Source: Cryptomeria japonica (taxonomy: Eukaryota; Streptophyta; Pinopsida; Cupressales; Cupressaceae). From it: a stretch of 24,439 nt of DNA. How positions within the stretch are numbered: the first letter of the stretch is position 1; each line of letters begins with the position of its first letter. A program made the position numbers and the translations under genes. The notes under the pieces were generated by a model. The model had not been told where the DNA came from. It ran no database searches and saw nothing but the letters and a program-made list of their open reading frames with translations. Positions 9,632 to 17,842 of the stretch are shown one piece after another. The stretch is from positions 85,001-109,439 of the forward strand of contig NW_026729302.1 of NCBI RefSeq assembly GCF_030272615.1, written 5' to 3'.

Positions 9632-10253
9632 CCAAAAGTGCGCACTTTTGGAGGGCACTTTTGTGCGCTCCAAAGGTGCGCACTTTTGGAGGGCACTTTT
9701 GTGCGCTCCAAAGGTGCGCACTTTTGGAGGGCACTTTTTGGAGGGCACTTTTGTGCGCTCCAAAGGTGCGCACTTTTGGAGGGCACTTTTTGGAGGGCAC
9801 TTTTCTGCGCTCCAAAGGTGCGCACTTTTGGAGGGCACTTTTTGGAGGGCACTTTTCTGCGCTCCAAAGGTGCGCACTTTTGGAGGGCACTTTTTGGAGG
9901 GCACTTTTCTGCGCTCCAAAGGTGCGCACTTTTGGAGGGCACTTTTTGGAGGGCACTTTTCTGCGCTCCAAAGGTGCGCACTTTTGGAGGGCACTTTTGT
10001 GCACTCCAAAGGTGCACACTTTTGGAGGGCACTTTTTGGAGGGCACTTTTCTGCACTCCAAAGGTGCGCACTTTTGGAGGGCACTTTTTGGAGGGCACTT
10101 TTGTGCGCTCCAAAGGTGCGCACTTTTGGAGGGCACTTTTTGGAGGGCACTTTTGTGCGCTCCAAAGGTGCGCACTTTTGGAGGGCACTTTTGTGCACTC
10201 CAAAGGTGCGCACTTTTGGAGGGCACTTTTCCTGCGCTCCAAAGGTGCACACC
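9632..10253. repeat. 38/52-bp minisatellite, 13 units
   Basis: Units starting GCGCTCCAAAGG (or GCACTCCAAAGG) begin at 9665, 9703, 9755, 9807, 9859, 9911, 9963, 10001, 10053, 10105, 10157, 10195 and 10234. Spacing is 38 or 52 bp. The long form has an extra 14 bp that duplicates GGAGGGCACTTTT. The array opens with a perfect 20-bp palindrome at 9632-9651 (arm CCAAAAGTGC). Neither unit form contains a stop triplet in any frame, so all six frames stay open across the array. The encoded repeats (for example GAHFWRALF on + and KCAPLERRK on -) have no recognisable fold. Confidence 0.97.
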
Positions 10254-10382
10254 TAGGTGAGCACCTTCGACCACACCTTGTAGCACACCAAACTCTGACT
10301 TTCGACTTCATCCGCAATGCAGGGTCTTTGAGGTTGGCGCAATGCGCACAACCAGGGGAGTCGACCCATCAAACCCAACACC

Positions 10383-10410
10383 TCCCCTATATAAGCTATT
10401 TGTCTGATTC
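10383..10410 (-). promoter_or_regulatory. Pol I-like promoter core 8
   Basis: First copy of the 157-bp family. Within the core it has GTCTGATTC on the + strand where cores 1-7 have GTCCGATTC. The bases at the start site are unchanged. Confidence 0.7.
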
Positions 10411-10539
10411 TCATACATGCGTAGCCTGCAGGAGCAATTAGGACATCGACCCCAACTTTCGGCTTCTAAACGAAAACAAGGTCTTTGAGGTTGGTGTAAT
10501 GCGAACAACTAGGGGAGTCAACCCATCAAACCCAACACC

Positions 10540-10567
10540 TCCCCTATATAAGCTATTTGTCTGATTC
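10540..10567 (-). promoter_or_regulatory. Pol I-like promoter core 9
   Basis: Same as core 8, 157 bp away. The downstream GGGGAGTC element here continues AACCC rather than GACCC. Confidence 0.7.
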
Positions 10568-10696
10568 TCATACATGTGTAGTCTACAGGAGCAATTAGGA
10601 CATCGACCCCAACTTTTGACTTCTTAACGAAAACAAGGTCTTTGAGGTTGACGTAATGCGCACAACCAGGGGAGTCGACCCATCAAACCCAACACC

Positions 10697-10724
10697 TCCC
10701 CTATATAAGCTATTTGTCCGATTC
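10697..10724 (-). promoter_or_regulatory. Pol I-like promoter core 10
   Basis: 157 bp from core 9. It has the GTCCGATTC form seen in the older families. Confidence 0.7.
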
Positions 10725-10853
10725 TCATACATGTGTAGCCTACAGGAGCCATTAGGACATTGACCCCAACTTTTGACTTCTTAACGAAAACAAGGTCTTT
10801 GAGGTTGGCGTAATGCGCACAACCAAGGGAGTTGACCCATCAAACCCAACACC

Positions 10854-10881
10854 TCCCCTATATAAGCTATTTGTCTGATTC
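10854..10881 (-). promoter_or_regulatory. Pol I-like promoter core 11
   Basis: 157 bp from core 10. GTCTGATTC form, with GGGAGTTGACCCA downstream of the start. Confidence 0.7.
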
Positions 10882-11073
10882 TCATACATGTGTAGCCTGC
10901 AACAACGATTAGGACATCCACCCCAACTTCTGAATTCGTCTGCGTTGACCGCACCAAAGGTGCACGCCTTGGTGCTCACCAAAATCCGACTTCCGACTTC
11001 TTCTGCTATGCGGGGTCTTTGAGGTTGGCGCAGTGCGCACAACCAGGGGAGTCAACCCACCGAATGCAACACC

Positions 11074-11101
11074 TCCCCTATATAAGCTATTTGTCTGATT
11101 C
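11074..11101 (-). promoter_or_regulatory. Pol I-like promoter core 12
   Basis: 220 bp from core 11 because of the extra segment at about 10925-11015. GTCTGATTC form. Confidence 0.7.
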
Positions 11102-11230
11102 TCATACATGCGTAGACTGCAGCAATGATTAGGACATCCACCCCAACTTTTGACTTCTTAAACAAGACAGGGTCTTTGAAGTTGGTGCAGTGCACACAAC
11201 CAGGGGAGTCGACCCATCAAACGCAACACC

Positions 11231-11259
11231 TCCCCTATATAAAGCTATTTGTCCGATTC
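11231..11259 (-). promoter_or_regulatory. Pol I-like promoter core 13 (rightmost)
   Basis: The outermost copy has one extra A (TATATAAAG on the + strand), which lengthens the - strand upstream half by one base. It is the only indel seen inside the core among thirteen copies, so this copy may be under weaker constraint. Confidence 0.6.
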
Positions 11260-11329
11260 TCATACGTGTAGTCTGCAGCAGCGATTAGGACATCGACCCC
11301 AACTTCCGAATTCGTTTGCATTGACCGCA

Positions 11330-11475
11330 CCAAAGGTGCACGCCTTGGTGTGCACCTTGGAGTGCACTTTGGTGCTCACCTCGGTGCACACTTTGGTGTG
11401 CACCTCGGTGTGCACCAAAGGTGCGCACCTTGGAGCGCACCAAAGGTGTACACTTTGGAGCGCACCACATAGGGT
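11330..11475. repeat. Palindromic 12-bp minisatellite, founder-like block
   Basis: The sequence reads as successive 12-13-bp words of the type GGTGTGCACCTT, GGAGTGCACTTT, GGTGCTCACCTC, GGTGCGCACCTT. The ten central bases of the consensus (GGTGCGCACC) are self-complementary. The same words reappear, much more diverged, in the GC-rich blocks around the 5S genes. Confidence 0.9.
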
Positions 11476-11499
11476 CTTTGAGAGGTTGGCGCAGTGCGC

Positions 11500-13195
11500 A
11501 CACCAAGGTGGGTGTTGAGGTGCGTGCCGAGGTGGGTGGGTGCTAGGGTGCGCTCCATGGTGGGTGCCAGGGTGGGTGCGTGCTAGGGTGGATTCCAAAG
11601 AGGGTCATAGGGTGGGTGCCAAGGTGGGTTGGTGATATAGTGGGTTCAAAGGTGGGTACTAGGGTGGGTTCCAAGGTGGGTCACAAGTTGGGTGCCAGGA
11701 TGCGTGGGTGTTAGGTTGGGTGCCAAGGTGGGCTCCTGCGTGGGTGGGTGCTAGGGTGGGTTTCAAGGTGGACGCGAGGGCGGGTGCCAAGGTGGGTAAC
11801 AAGTTGGGTGTTAGGATGGGTGAGTGCTAGAGTGGGTGCCAAGGTGGGTGGGTGCTAAGGTGGATGCCAAGGTGGTTCACAGGGTGGGTGGGTTCTAGGG
11901 TGAGTTCCAAGGTGGGTCACAGGTTTAGTGCTAGGGTGCGTGTCAAGGCGGGTGTCGAGGTGCCTGGGTGCTAGGGTGTGGATGCCAATGTGGGTCATAG
12001 GGTGGGTACTAGGGTGGGCTGCAATGTGGGTGCCAAGGTGGGTAACATGCTCGGTTGGTTCTAAATTGGGTGTCAGGGTGGGTGTGCACCCACCTTGCCC
12101 GAGGTGGGTGCCAAGGTGCCAGTGTGGGTGGGTGCTAAGGTGGATGCCAAGGTGGGTGAGAAGGTGGGTGATAGGTTGAGTGGTAGGATGGGTGGGTGCC
12201 AAGATGGGTCACAGGGTGGGTGCAAGGGTGGGTAGGTGCTAGGGTTGGTGTCAGGGTGGGTGGGTGCTAGGTTGGGTTCCAAGGTGGGTGCGAGGGTGAG
12301 TGTCAAGGTGGGTCACAGGTTAGGTGCTAGGATGGGTGAGTGCTAGGGTGCAAAGGTGCCAGGGTGGGTGCTAGGATGGGTCGATGCTAGGGTGAGTGGC
12401 AAGGTGGGTCCACAAGTGTCAAGGTGGGTGCCGAGGTGGGTGCCAACTTGGGTTCCAAGGTGGGTGCCAAGTGGGCGACTGCTATGGTGGATGCCAAGGT
12501 GGGTCACGGGGTGGGTGCCAAGTTGCTAGGTTGTGTTCCAAGGTGGGTGCCAACGTGGCTGCTAGGGTGCGTGGGTTAAAGGGTGTGTCACAACGTGGGT
12601 GCCAGGATGGGTGCGCACCCACACTGGCCAAGACGGGTGCAAGGTTGGGTTCCAAGCCCGGTCACAGGCTGGGTGCTAGGATGGGTGGGTGCCAAGGTGG
12701 GCACCAGGGTGGGTGCACCCACCCTGGCCAAGGTGGGTCACGGGGTGGGTCCTAGGGTGGGTAACGGGGTGGGTACTAAGGTGCGTGCCAAGGTGGGTCA
12801 TGGGGTGGGTGCCAAGGTGGGCACCAGGGTGGGTGTGCACCAACCCTAGCCAGGGTAGGTCACGGGGTGGTTGTCGGGGTGGGCGTCAAGGAGCCAAGGT
12901 GGGTGGCAAGTAGCCAAGTTGCGTGCCAAGGTGGGTGTCGGGGTGGGTGCCAAGGATCCAAGGTGGGTGCCAAGGAACCAAGGTGGGTGTCTGGGTGGGT
13001 GCCGAGGTGGGAGCCAGGGTGGGTCCCAAGGTGAGTGCAAAGGTGGGTGCCAGGGTCAAGGTGAGTGCCAATGTGGGTTCCAAGGTGCCAGGGTCAGGGT
13101 GAGTGCCAATGTGGGTTCAAAGGTGCTAAGTTGGGTGCGAGGTTGGGTGCGAGGGTGGGTGGGTGCCAAGGTGTGCTAGGTGGAAGCCCGGGTGG
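11500..13195. repeat. G-rich 12-bp minisatellite (GGTGCCAAGGTG type)
   Basis: About 1.7 kb of degenerate 12-bp words such as GGTGCCAAGGTG, GGTTCCAAGGTG, GGTCACAGGTTG and GGTGCTAGGGTG, with frequent 4-bp GGTG insertions. The + strand is strongly G-rich and contains canonical four-run G-quadruplex motifs, for example 11742-11760 (GGGTGGGTGCTAGGGTGGG). The 12-bp period produces repetitive open frames (GTHL-like on -, GWVP-like on +) that I regard as meaningless. The part from 12715 onward is duplicated at 18751. Confidence 0.93.
12704..12727. other. Perfect 24-bp palindrome at duplication breakpoint
   Basis: The arms are CCAGGGTGGGTG and its exact complement, with no loop, centred between 12715 and 12716. 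Homology between the two 6-kb copies begins at 12715, at this centre. Confidence 0.9.
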
Positions 13196-13590
13196 GTCGG
13201 CATCCCATGGGTGTCGAGTTGGGTGCCTGATGGGTGCTTCTTGTCAAGTTTTAGTCGTCGGGACTCATTTCGAGCCTTAGAGGTCGTTTCTTGTCCGGTT
13301 GCCCTGTCTTCGACCTGGGAACCCAATTTTGGTCCTCGGGTCCCATTTTTTTTTGTCTCGCATCCCACTTTTGGCCTGTGGCCTTTTCGGGGTCGATTCT
13401 CGTTTTGGGCATCAGAGCATGTTTCTTCTCCTAAAACCCAATATTTGTTTATTAAGTCTCGGAACACATTTTTGTTCTCGTGGACCCATCATGGGTCTTG
13501 GAACGCATTTGTGGTCCTTGGGTCCCATTTTGCATCCCGAAACTTGTGTTTTGGTGCTTGATCCCTATTTTGGGTGCCCACCTTGCACCA
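13196..13590. repeat. Decayed T-rich repeat of about 20 bp, copy A
   Basis: About 400 bp less GC-rich than its surroundings. The right half reads as diverged words of 18-22 bp, each with a T-run and a CTTGG or CTCGG end, for example GAACGCATTTGTGGTCCTTG and AAACTTGTGTTTTGGTGCTTG. No gene is recognised. Confidence 0.65.
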
Positions 13591-13941
13591 AGTGCGCACC
13601 CGGGGCAAACCGAGCGCCTTGGTGCACCGGGGCAAGATCGAGCGTGCACCCGAGGCGCCCCGAACATGCACCAAGGTGCACTCGGCCCACATGTGAGCGC
13701 AGGTCGTTGCGCCCGAGGTGGTGTGTGGGCACCGCGTTGCAGACGGGACACTGCACGCACACGACGCCCCGTCCAGGTGCACGCACGTAGGCCGGGCCGG
13801 GTGCACACCCGACGCCCTAGCAAGGTGCGCGCACCCGGGCAGGGCTCACACTTGGCGAACGGGGCGCACTTCGCGAGGGAGGGTGTGCACCTCGACGGGG
13901 GTGGGTGGCCGGGGTGGATTCGCACGTGGGTCGCGGTTTGC
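13591..13941. other. GC-rich spacer upstream of 5S, copy A
   Basis: This block holds GGTGCGCACC-like words (GTGCGCACCCGGGGCAAACC at about 13590-13609) mixed with less repetitive GC-rich sequence. Apart from the 5S upstream element that follows, I see no regulatory site I can name. Confidence 0.6.
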
Positions 13942-13969
13942 TAAGTACACACTGCGACAAGCTCATAAC
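13942..13969 (+). promoter_or_regulatory. 5S rRNA upstream element, copy A
   Basis: TAAGTA occupies -28 to -23 relative to the first 5S base, and C is at -1. Plant 5S genes are known to use an A/T-rich TATA-like element near -28, a GC pair near -12 and C at -1. The first and last fit here. A GC pair lies at -9/-8 rather than -12. Confidence 0.65.
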
Positions 13970-14089
13970 GGGTGCGATCATACCAGCGTTAGTGCACCGG
14001 ATCCCATCAGAACTCCGCAGTTAAGCGCGCTTGGGCCGGAGTAGTACTGGGATGGGTGACCTCCCGGGAAGTCCCGGTGTTGCACCCTT
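13970..14089 (+). rRNA. 5S rRNA: 5S ribosomal RNA gene, copy A
   Basis: Complete plant 5S rRNA, the small RNA of the large ribosomal subunit, transcribed by Pol III. It starts GGGTGCGATCATACCAGCG and its last paired bases are GCACCC at 14082-14087, complementary to the 5' end (helix I). The internal promoter is intact: box A AGTTAAGCGCGCTTGGGC at 14019-14036, the intermediate element in GTAGTACTGGG from 14041, and box C GGATGGGTGACCTCCCGGG at 14050-14068. CCGG at 14036-14039 pairs with CCGG at 14074-14077, where typical angiosperm 5S has CGAG with CTCG, so the helix is kept by compensatory change. It is identical to the second copy and looks functional. It lies opposite to the inferred 35S direction. 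The 3' end is uncertain by one or two bases. Confidence 0.98.
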
Positions 14090-14100
14090 TTTTAGTTTTT
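14088..14100 (+). terminator. Pol III terminator of 5S, copy A
   Basis: Six T residues (14088-14093) directly follow the 5S helix I, then AG and five more T (14096-14100). T-runs of four or more are the usual Pol III stop signal, and the second run could serve as back-up. Confidence 0.92.
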
Positions 14101-14537
14101 CGCCGGGCGTCGCAATGCTATTTGAATAAACCTTTTGCCCGTTTGCGTTCTCGTCGGGGCCGGGCCGGGCCGGGGTGCGCTGCCCGCACTACCGCGCGCG
14201 CGGGGGGCGACACCGAGCGCGCACCCGAGGCGCCCCGAGCACACAGGCCACGGTGCAACCCGGGCGTTGTGCGCGCACCCCGGTGCGCCCGAGGTGCTGC
14301 GCGCGCACCCAGGTGAAATCGGTGTGCACCTCGGCCAGTGCGCGCTCGGTCGAGTCGCGCACGTTGGCCAAGGTGCACGGTGATGTTTCTTACTCTAAGG
14401 TTCCGCACCAGACGCCCGGGACAGGTGAGCGAAGCTGGGCGGGGCCGGGTGCGCGGCCGGGGCAGGTGCACGCAGCTGGAGAGAGCTTTGGAGCACACCA
14501 GAGGTGCGCACCTTGGAGCACACTTCGGAGCGCACCA
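14101..14537. other. GC-rich spacer downstream of 5S, copy A
   Basis: After a short mixed stretch with AATGCTATTTGAATAAACC, the sequence becomes very GC-rich (GGGCCGGGCCGGGCCGGGGT at about 14157) and then passes into words like GGTGCGCACC and GGAGCACACTTCGGAGCGCA. No gene is recognised. Confidence 0.6.
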
Positions 14538-14655
14538 ATGATGCGCTCCATTCAAAAGTTTCCTGAAAAGGCAAAAAAAGTTGAGATTATAGAATTTCCC
14601 ACTTGAGAGATTGTAAAAAAAAAAAATTTAAAATGAAGGAAACGCGGGTGCCAAG
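14538..14655. repeat. A/T-rich module 1 (variant), copy A
   Basis: A diverged form of the module seen five more times to the right. It shares ATGCGCTCCATTC, GAAAAGGCAAAAAAA, GAGATT and AACGCGGGTGCCA. It has an A12 run at about 14615-14626 and lacks the CATCTTGAGCCC end. Confidence 0.8.
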
Positions 14656-15276
14656 GTGTGCGCGCCCGGGTGCGCAGCCCAGCCAAGGTGTGCGCACCAA
14701 GGCGCCCACCCTGGCGAAGGTGCACGCAAGGTGCGCACCCGAGGCAAACCGGACAATTAACCCAACTTTCGACTTCGCGCGCACCTGCGCACCTTGGAGC
14801 GCACTTCGGAGCGCTCCTTGTTGCGCACCAATCTTGGGCACCTCGGAGTGCACCATGGCGCCCACCAAGGTGCGCACCCGGGGCAAACCGAGCTCCGACT
14901 TCGTGCGCACCTTGGAGCGCACGAAAGGTGCGCACCATGGCGCCCACCAAGGTGCGCAGCCCAGCCAAGGCGTGCGCATCAAGGTGCGCACCCTGGCGAA
15001 GGTGCGCACCCGGGGCAAACCGAGCTCCGACTTCGTGCGCACCTTGGAGCGCACAAAGGGTGCGCAACCCAGCCAAGGTGTGCGCACCCCGGGCAAACCG
15101 AGCTCCGAATCGTGCGCACCTTGGAGCACACTTCGGAGCCCTCCTTGGTGCGCACCGATGTTGCGCACCTCGGAGCGCACCCGGGGAAAACAATGCAATT
15201 AACCCGACTTTCGACTTCGTGGGCACCTCGGAGCGCTCTCGGGTTCGCACCTCGGAGCACACCGAGGTGCGCACCT
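14656..15276. repeat. GC-rich 12-bp-derived repeats, block 1, copy A
   Basis: Degenerate words around GGTGCGCACC, with recurring phrases GGGGCAAACCGAGCTCCGAC and CACCTTGGAGCGCAC. AATTAACCCAACTTTCGACT at about 14755 resembles CCCCAACTTCCGAACTCG of the promoter units, hinting at common origin. Confidence 0.9.
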
Positions 15277-15328
15277 TTGATGCGCTGCCTTCACCAATTT
15301 CCAGAAAAGGCAAGAAAACATTGAGAAG
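15277..15328. repeat. A/T-rich module 2 (truncated), copy A
   Basis: Only the first half of the module is present (TTTGATGCGCTGCCTTCAC, then ATTTCCAGAAAAGGC). It then jumps to TTGAGAAGGTG. Confidence 0.85.
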
Positions 15329-16759
15329 GTGTGCGCACCGAGGTGCCCACCCTGGCGAAGGTGCACGCGAGGTGCGCACCCGGGGCAAACCGGGCTCCGA
15401 CTTCGTGCACGCCATGCTGCGCACCTTGGAGGGCCATGGTGCGCACCTTGGAGCACACTTCGGAGCGCTCAATGGTGCCCAACCCAGCCAAGGTGCCCAC
15501 CGCGGCGAAGGTGCACGCGAGGTGCGCACCCGGGGCAAACCGGGCTCCGACTTCGTGCACGCCGCACCTTGGAGCACACTTCGGAGCGCTCCTTGGTGCG
15601 CACCAGGGCGCGCAACCCAGCCGAGGTGCCCACCCCGGCGAAGGTGCACGCGGGGTGCGCACCCGAGGCAAACCGGGCTCCGACTTCGTGCACGCCATGG
15701 TGCCCACCGCGGCGAAGGTGCACGCGAGGTGCGCACCCGGGGCAAACCGGGCTCCGACTTCGTGCACGCCGCACCTTGGAGCACACTTCGGAGCGCTCCT
15801 TGGTGCGCACCAGGGCGCGCAACCCAGCCGAGGTGCCCACCCCGGCGAAGGTGCACGCGAGGTGCGCACCCGGGGCAAACCGGGCTCCGACTTCGTGCAC
15901 GCCATGGTGCCCACCGCGGCGAAGGTGCACGCGAGGTGCGCACCCGGGGCAAACCGGGCTCCGACTTCGTGCACGCCGCACCTTGGAGCACACTTCGGAG
16001 CGCTCCTTGGTGCGCACCATGGTGCCCACCAGGGCGCGCAACCCCGCCGAAGGTGCACGCGAGGTGCGCACCCGGGGCAAACCGGGCTCCGACTTCGTGC
16101 ACGCCGCACCTTGGAGCACACTTCGGAGCGCTCCTTGGTGCGCACCAGGGCGCGCAACCCCGCCGAAGGTGCACGCGAGGTGCGCACCCGGGGCAAACCG
16201 GGCTCCGACTTCGTGCACGCCATGGTGCGCACCAGGGTGCCCACCGCGGCGAAGGTGCGCACCCGGGGCAAACCGGGCTCCGACTTCGTGCACGCCGCAC
16301 CTTGGAGCACACTTCGGAGCGCTCCTTGGTGCGCACCAGGGCGCGCAACCCAGCCGAGGTGCCCACCCCGGCGAAGGTGCACGCGAGGTGCGCACCCGGG
16401 GCAAACCGGGCTCCGACTTCGTGCACGCCATGGTGCCCACCGCGGCGAAGGTGCGCACCCGGGGCAAACCGGGCTAGGACTTCGTGCACGCCGCACCTTG
16501 GAGCACACTTCGGAGCGCTCCTTGGTGCGCACCATGGTGCCCACCAGGCCGCGCAACCCAGCCAAGGTGTGCGCACCAAGGTGCACGCGAGGTGCGCACC
16601 CGGGGCAAACCGGGGTCCGACTTCGTGCACGCCGCACCTTGGAGCACACATCGGGGCGCTCCCGGGTTCGCACCGGCGTTGCGCACCGTGGTGGGCACCT
16701 CGGAGCGCACCGTGGTGGGCACCTCGGAGCACACCAAGGTGGGCAGCGAGGTGCGCACC
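15329..16759. repeat. GC-rich higher-order repeat (207-bp period), block 2, copy A
   Basis: The phrase CAAACCGGGCTCCGACTTCG (or a close form) recurs at 15536, 15669, 15743, 15876, 15950, 16078, 16194, 16269, 16402, 16465 and 16606. The spacings 133, 74, 133, 74, 128, 116, 75, 133, 63 and 141 show a long-short pair of about 207 bp. Very long open frames cross it in several frames on both strands (up to 726 codons on -). The words are mostly 12 bp, which explains the lack of stops. Confidence 0.95.
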
Positions 16760-16875
16760 TTTGATGCGATGCCTTCACTAATTTCCATAAAAGGCAAAAA
16801 AAAACGAGATTTTAAAATTTCCGTTTTGAAAGATAGTGAGAAAAAGGGAATGCTGGTGCCATCTTGAGCCCGCCC
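16760..16875. repeat. A/T-rich module 3, copy A
   Basis: Runs from TTTGATGCGATGCCTTCAC to GCCATCTTGAGCCCGCCC. It contains the short palindrome ATTTTAAAAT and several A-runs. Variants seen here only: CCATAAAAGGC and GAGAAAAAGGGAATGCTGG. Confidence 0.9.
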
Positions 16876-17253
16876 TGGTGCGCAGCCCAGCCAAGGTGTG
16901 CGCACCAAGGTGCCCACCCTGGCGAAGGTGCGCGCCCGGGCAATTAACCCAACTTCCAACTTCGCGCGCGCCAGGGTGGGAGCGCACCCAACAACCGGGC
17001 CTGGGAAGAGCCAATGCGAGAAACCCCACCAAACGCTCTGACAAAAAAAGAGGGGGCGCTCCAGTAACCCCGCTTCGGAGCGCACCCTGGGCAAACCCAG
17101 CCAGGGTGCCCACCCCGGCCAAGGTGCAGGCGAGGTGCGCACCCGGGGCAAACCGGGCTCCGACAACGTGCACGCCGCACCTTGGAGCACACTTCGTAGC
17201 GCTCCCGGGTGCGCACCTCAGAGCACACCAAGGTGGGCAGCGAGGTGCGCACC
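16876..17253. repeat. GC-rich repeats with CCAATGCGAGAAACCCC segment, block 3, copy A
   Basis: 12-bp-derived words interrupted at 16992-17080 by an 89-bp segment beginning CAACCGGGCCTGGGAAGAGC, with A7 and CGCTTCGGAG. The same segment recurs at 17461-17549. Confidence 0.88.
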
Positions 17254-17372
17254 TTTGATGCGCTGCCTTCACTAATTTCCAGAAAAGGCAAAAAAAAGAG
17301 GAGATTTTAAAATTTCCGTTTTGAAAGATAGTGAAAAAAACGGAACGCGGGTGCCATCTTGAGCCCGCCCTG
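17254..17372. repeat. A/T-rich module 4, copy A
   Basis: Consensus-like module, 494 bp after module 3. It has GAGGAGATTTT in place of ACGAGATTTT. Confidence 0.92.
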
Positions 17373-17723
17373 GTGCACAGCCCAGGTAAGGTGCCCACCC
17401 TGGCAAAGGTGCGCACCCGGGCAATTAACCCTACTTCCGACTTCGTGCGCGCCAGGGTGGCAACCGGGCCTGGGAAGAGCCAATGCGAGAAACCCCACCA
17501 AACGCTCCGACAAAAAAAGAGGCGGCGCTCCAATAACCCCGCTTCGGAGCGCAGCCGGGGCAAACCCAGCCAAGGTGCCCACCCCGACGAAGGTGCACGC
17601 GAGGTGCGCACCCGGGGCAAACCGGGCTCCGACAACGTGCACGCAGCACCTTGGAGCACACTTCGAAGCACTCCCGGGTGCCCACCGGCGTTGCGCACCG
17701 TGGTGGGCAGCGAGGTGCGCACC
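17373..17723. repeat. GC-rich repeats, block 4, copy A
   Basis: Carries the second 89-bp CAACCGGGCCTGG segment (17461-17549), then CCCGGGGCAAACCGGGCTCC and the CACCTTGGAGCACACTTCG phrase. Confidence 0.88.
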
Positions 17724-17842
17724 TTTGATGCGCTGCCTTCACTAATTTCCAGAAAAGGCAAAAAAAAATGAGATTTTAAAATTTCCGTTTTGAAAGATAG
17801 TGAAAAAAACGGAACGCGGGTGCCATCTTGAGCCCGCCCTGG
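17724..17842. repeat. A/T-rich module 5, copy A
   Basis: Consensus-like module, 470 bp after module 4. Confidence 0.92.

Larger units (their letters stand above)
10310..11320 (-). repeat. 157-bp promoter-unit tandem array
   Basis: Start elements 8 to 13 are spaced 157, 157, 157, 220 and 157 bp. Each unit carries, on the + strand, GGTCTTTGAGGTTGG, ACCAGGGGAGTCGACCCATC (or a close form), the core, CATACATG and TTAGGACATCGACCCCAACT. The 220-bp interval holds an extra segment at about 10925-11015 with GGTGCACGCCTTGGTG, resembling the 311-bp unit and the start of the 12-bp repeat. The two families share the promoter and its downstream part. Confidence 0.95.

Noticed and set aside
9417-10441. Open frames of 212-322 codons in all six frames
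   Set aside because: The 38/52-bp unit lacks stop triplets in every frame. Simultaneous openness of six frames is a composition effect, not coding.
7105-11259. Reading TATATAAG on the + strand as Pol II TATA boxes
   Set aside because: The + strand word is an acceptable TATA box, but the conserved block continues as GGGGA on the - strand, which fits plant Pol I starts, and the 5S linkage supports an rDNA context. Non-coding Pol II transcription from these sites is not excluded.
14552-16732. A 726-codon open frame on the - strand, overlapped by 707- and 495-codon frames and by similar frames in copy B
   Set aside because: The sequence is a GC-rich 12-bp-derived repeat, so several frames on both strands stay open together. 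The translations are low-complexity repeats (VRTRGKPGSDFVHA-like, GAHFGALLGAHQGAQ-like) with no domain, and one-base indels between copies A and B break them.
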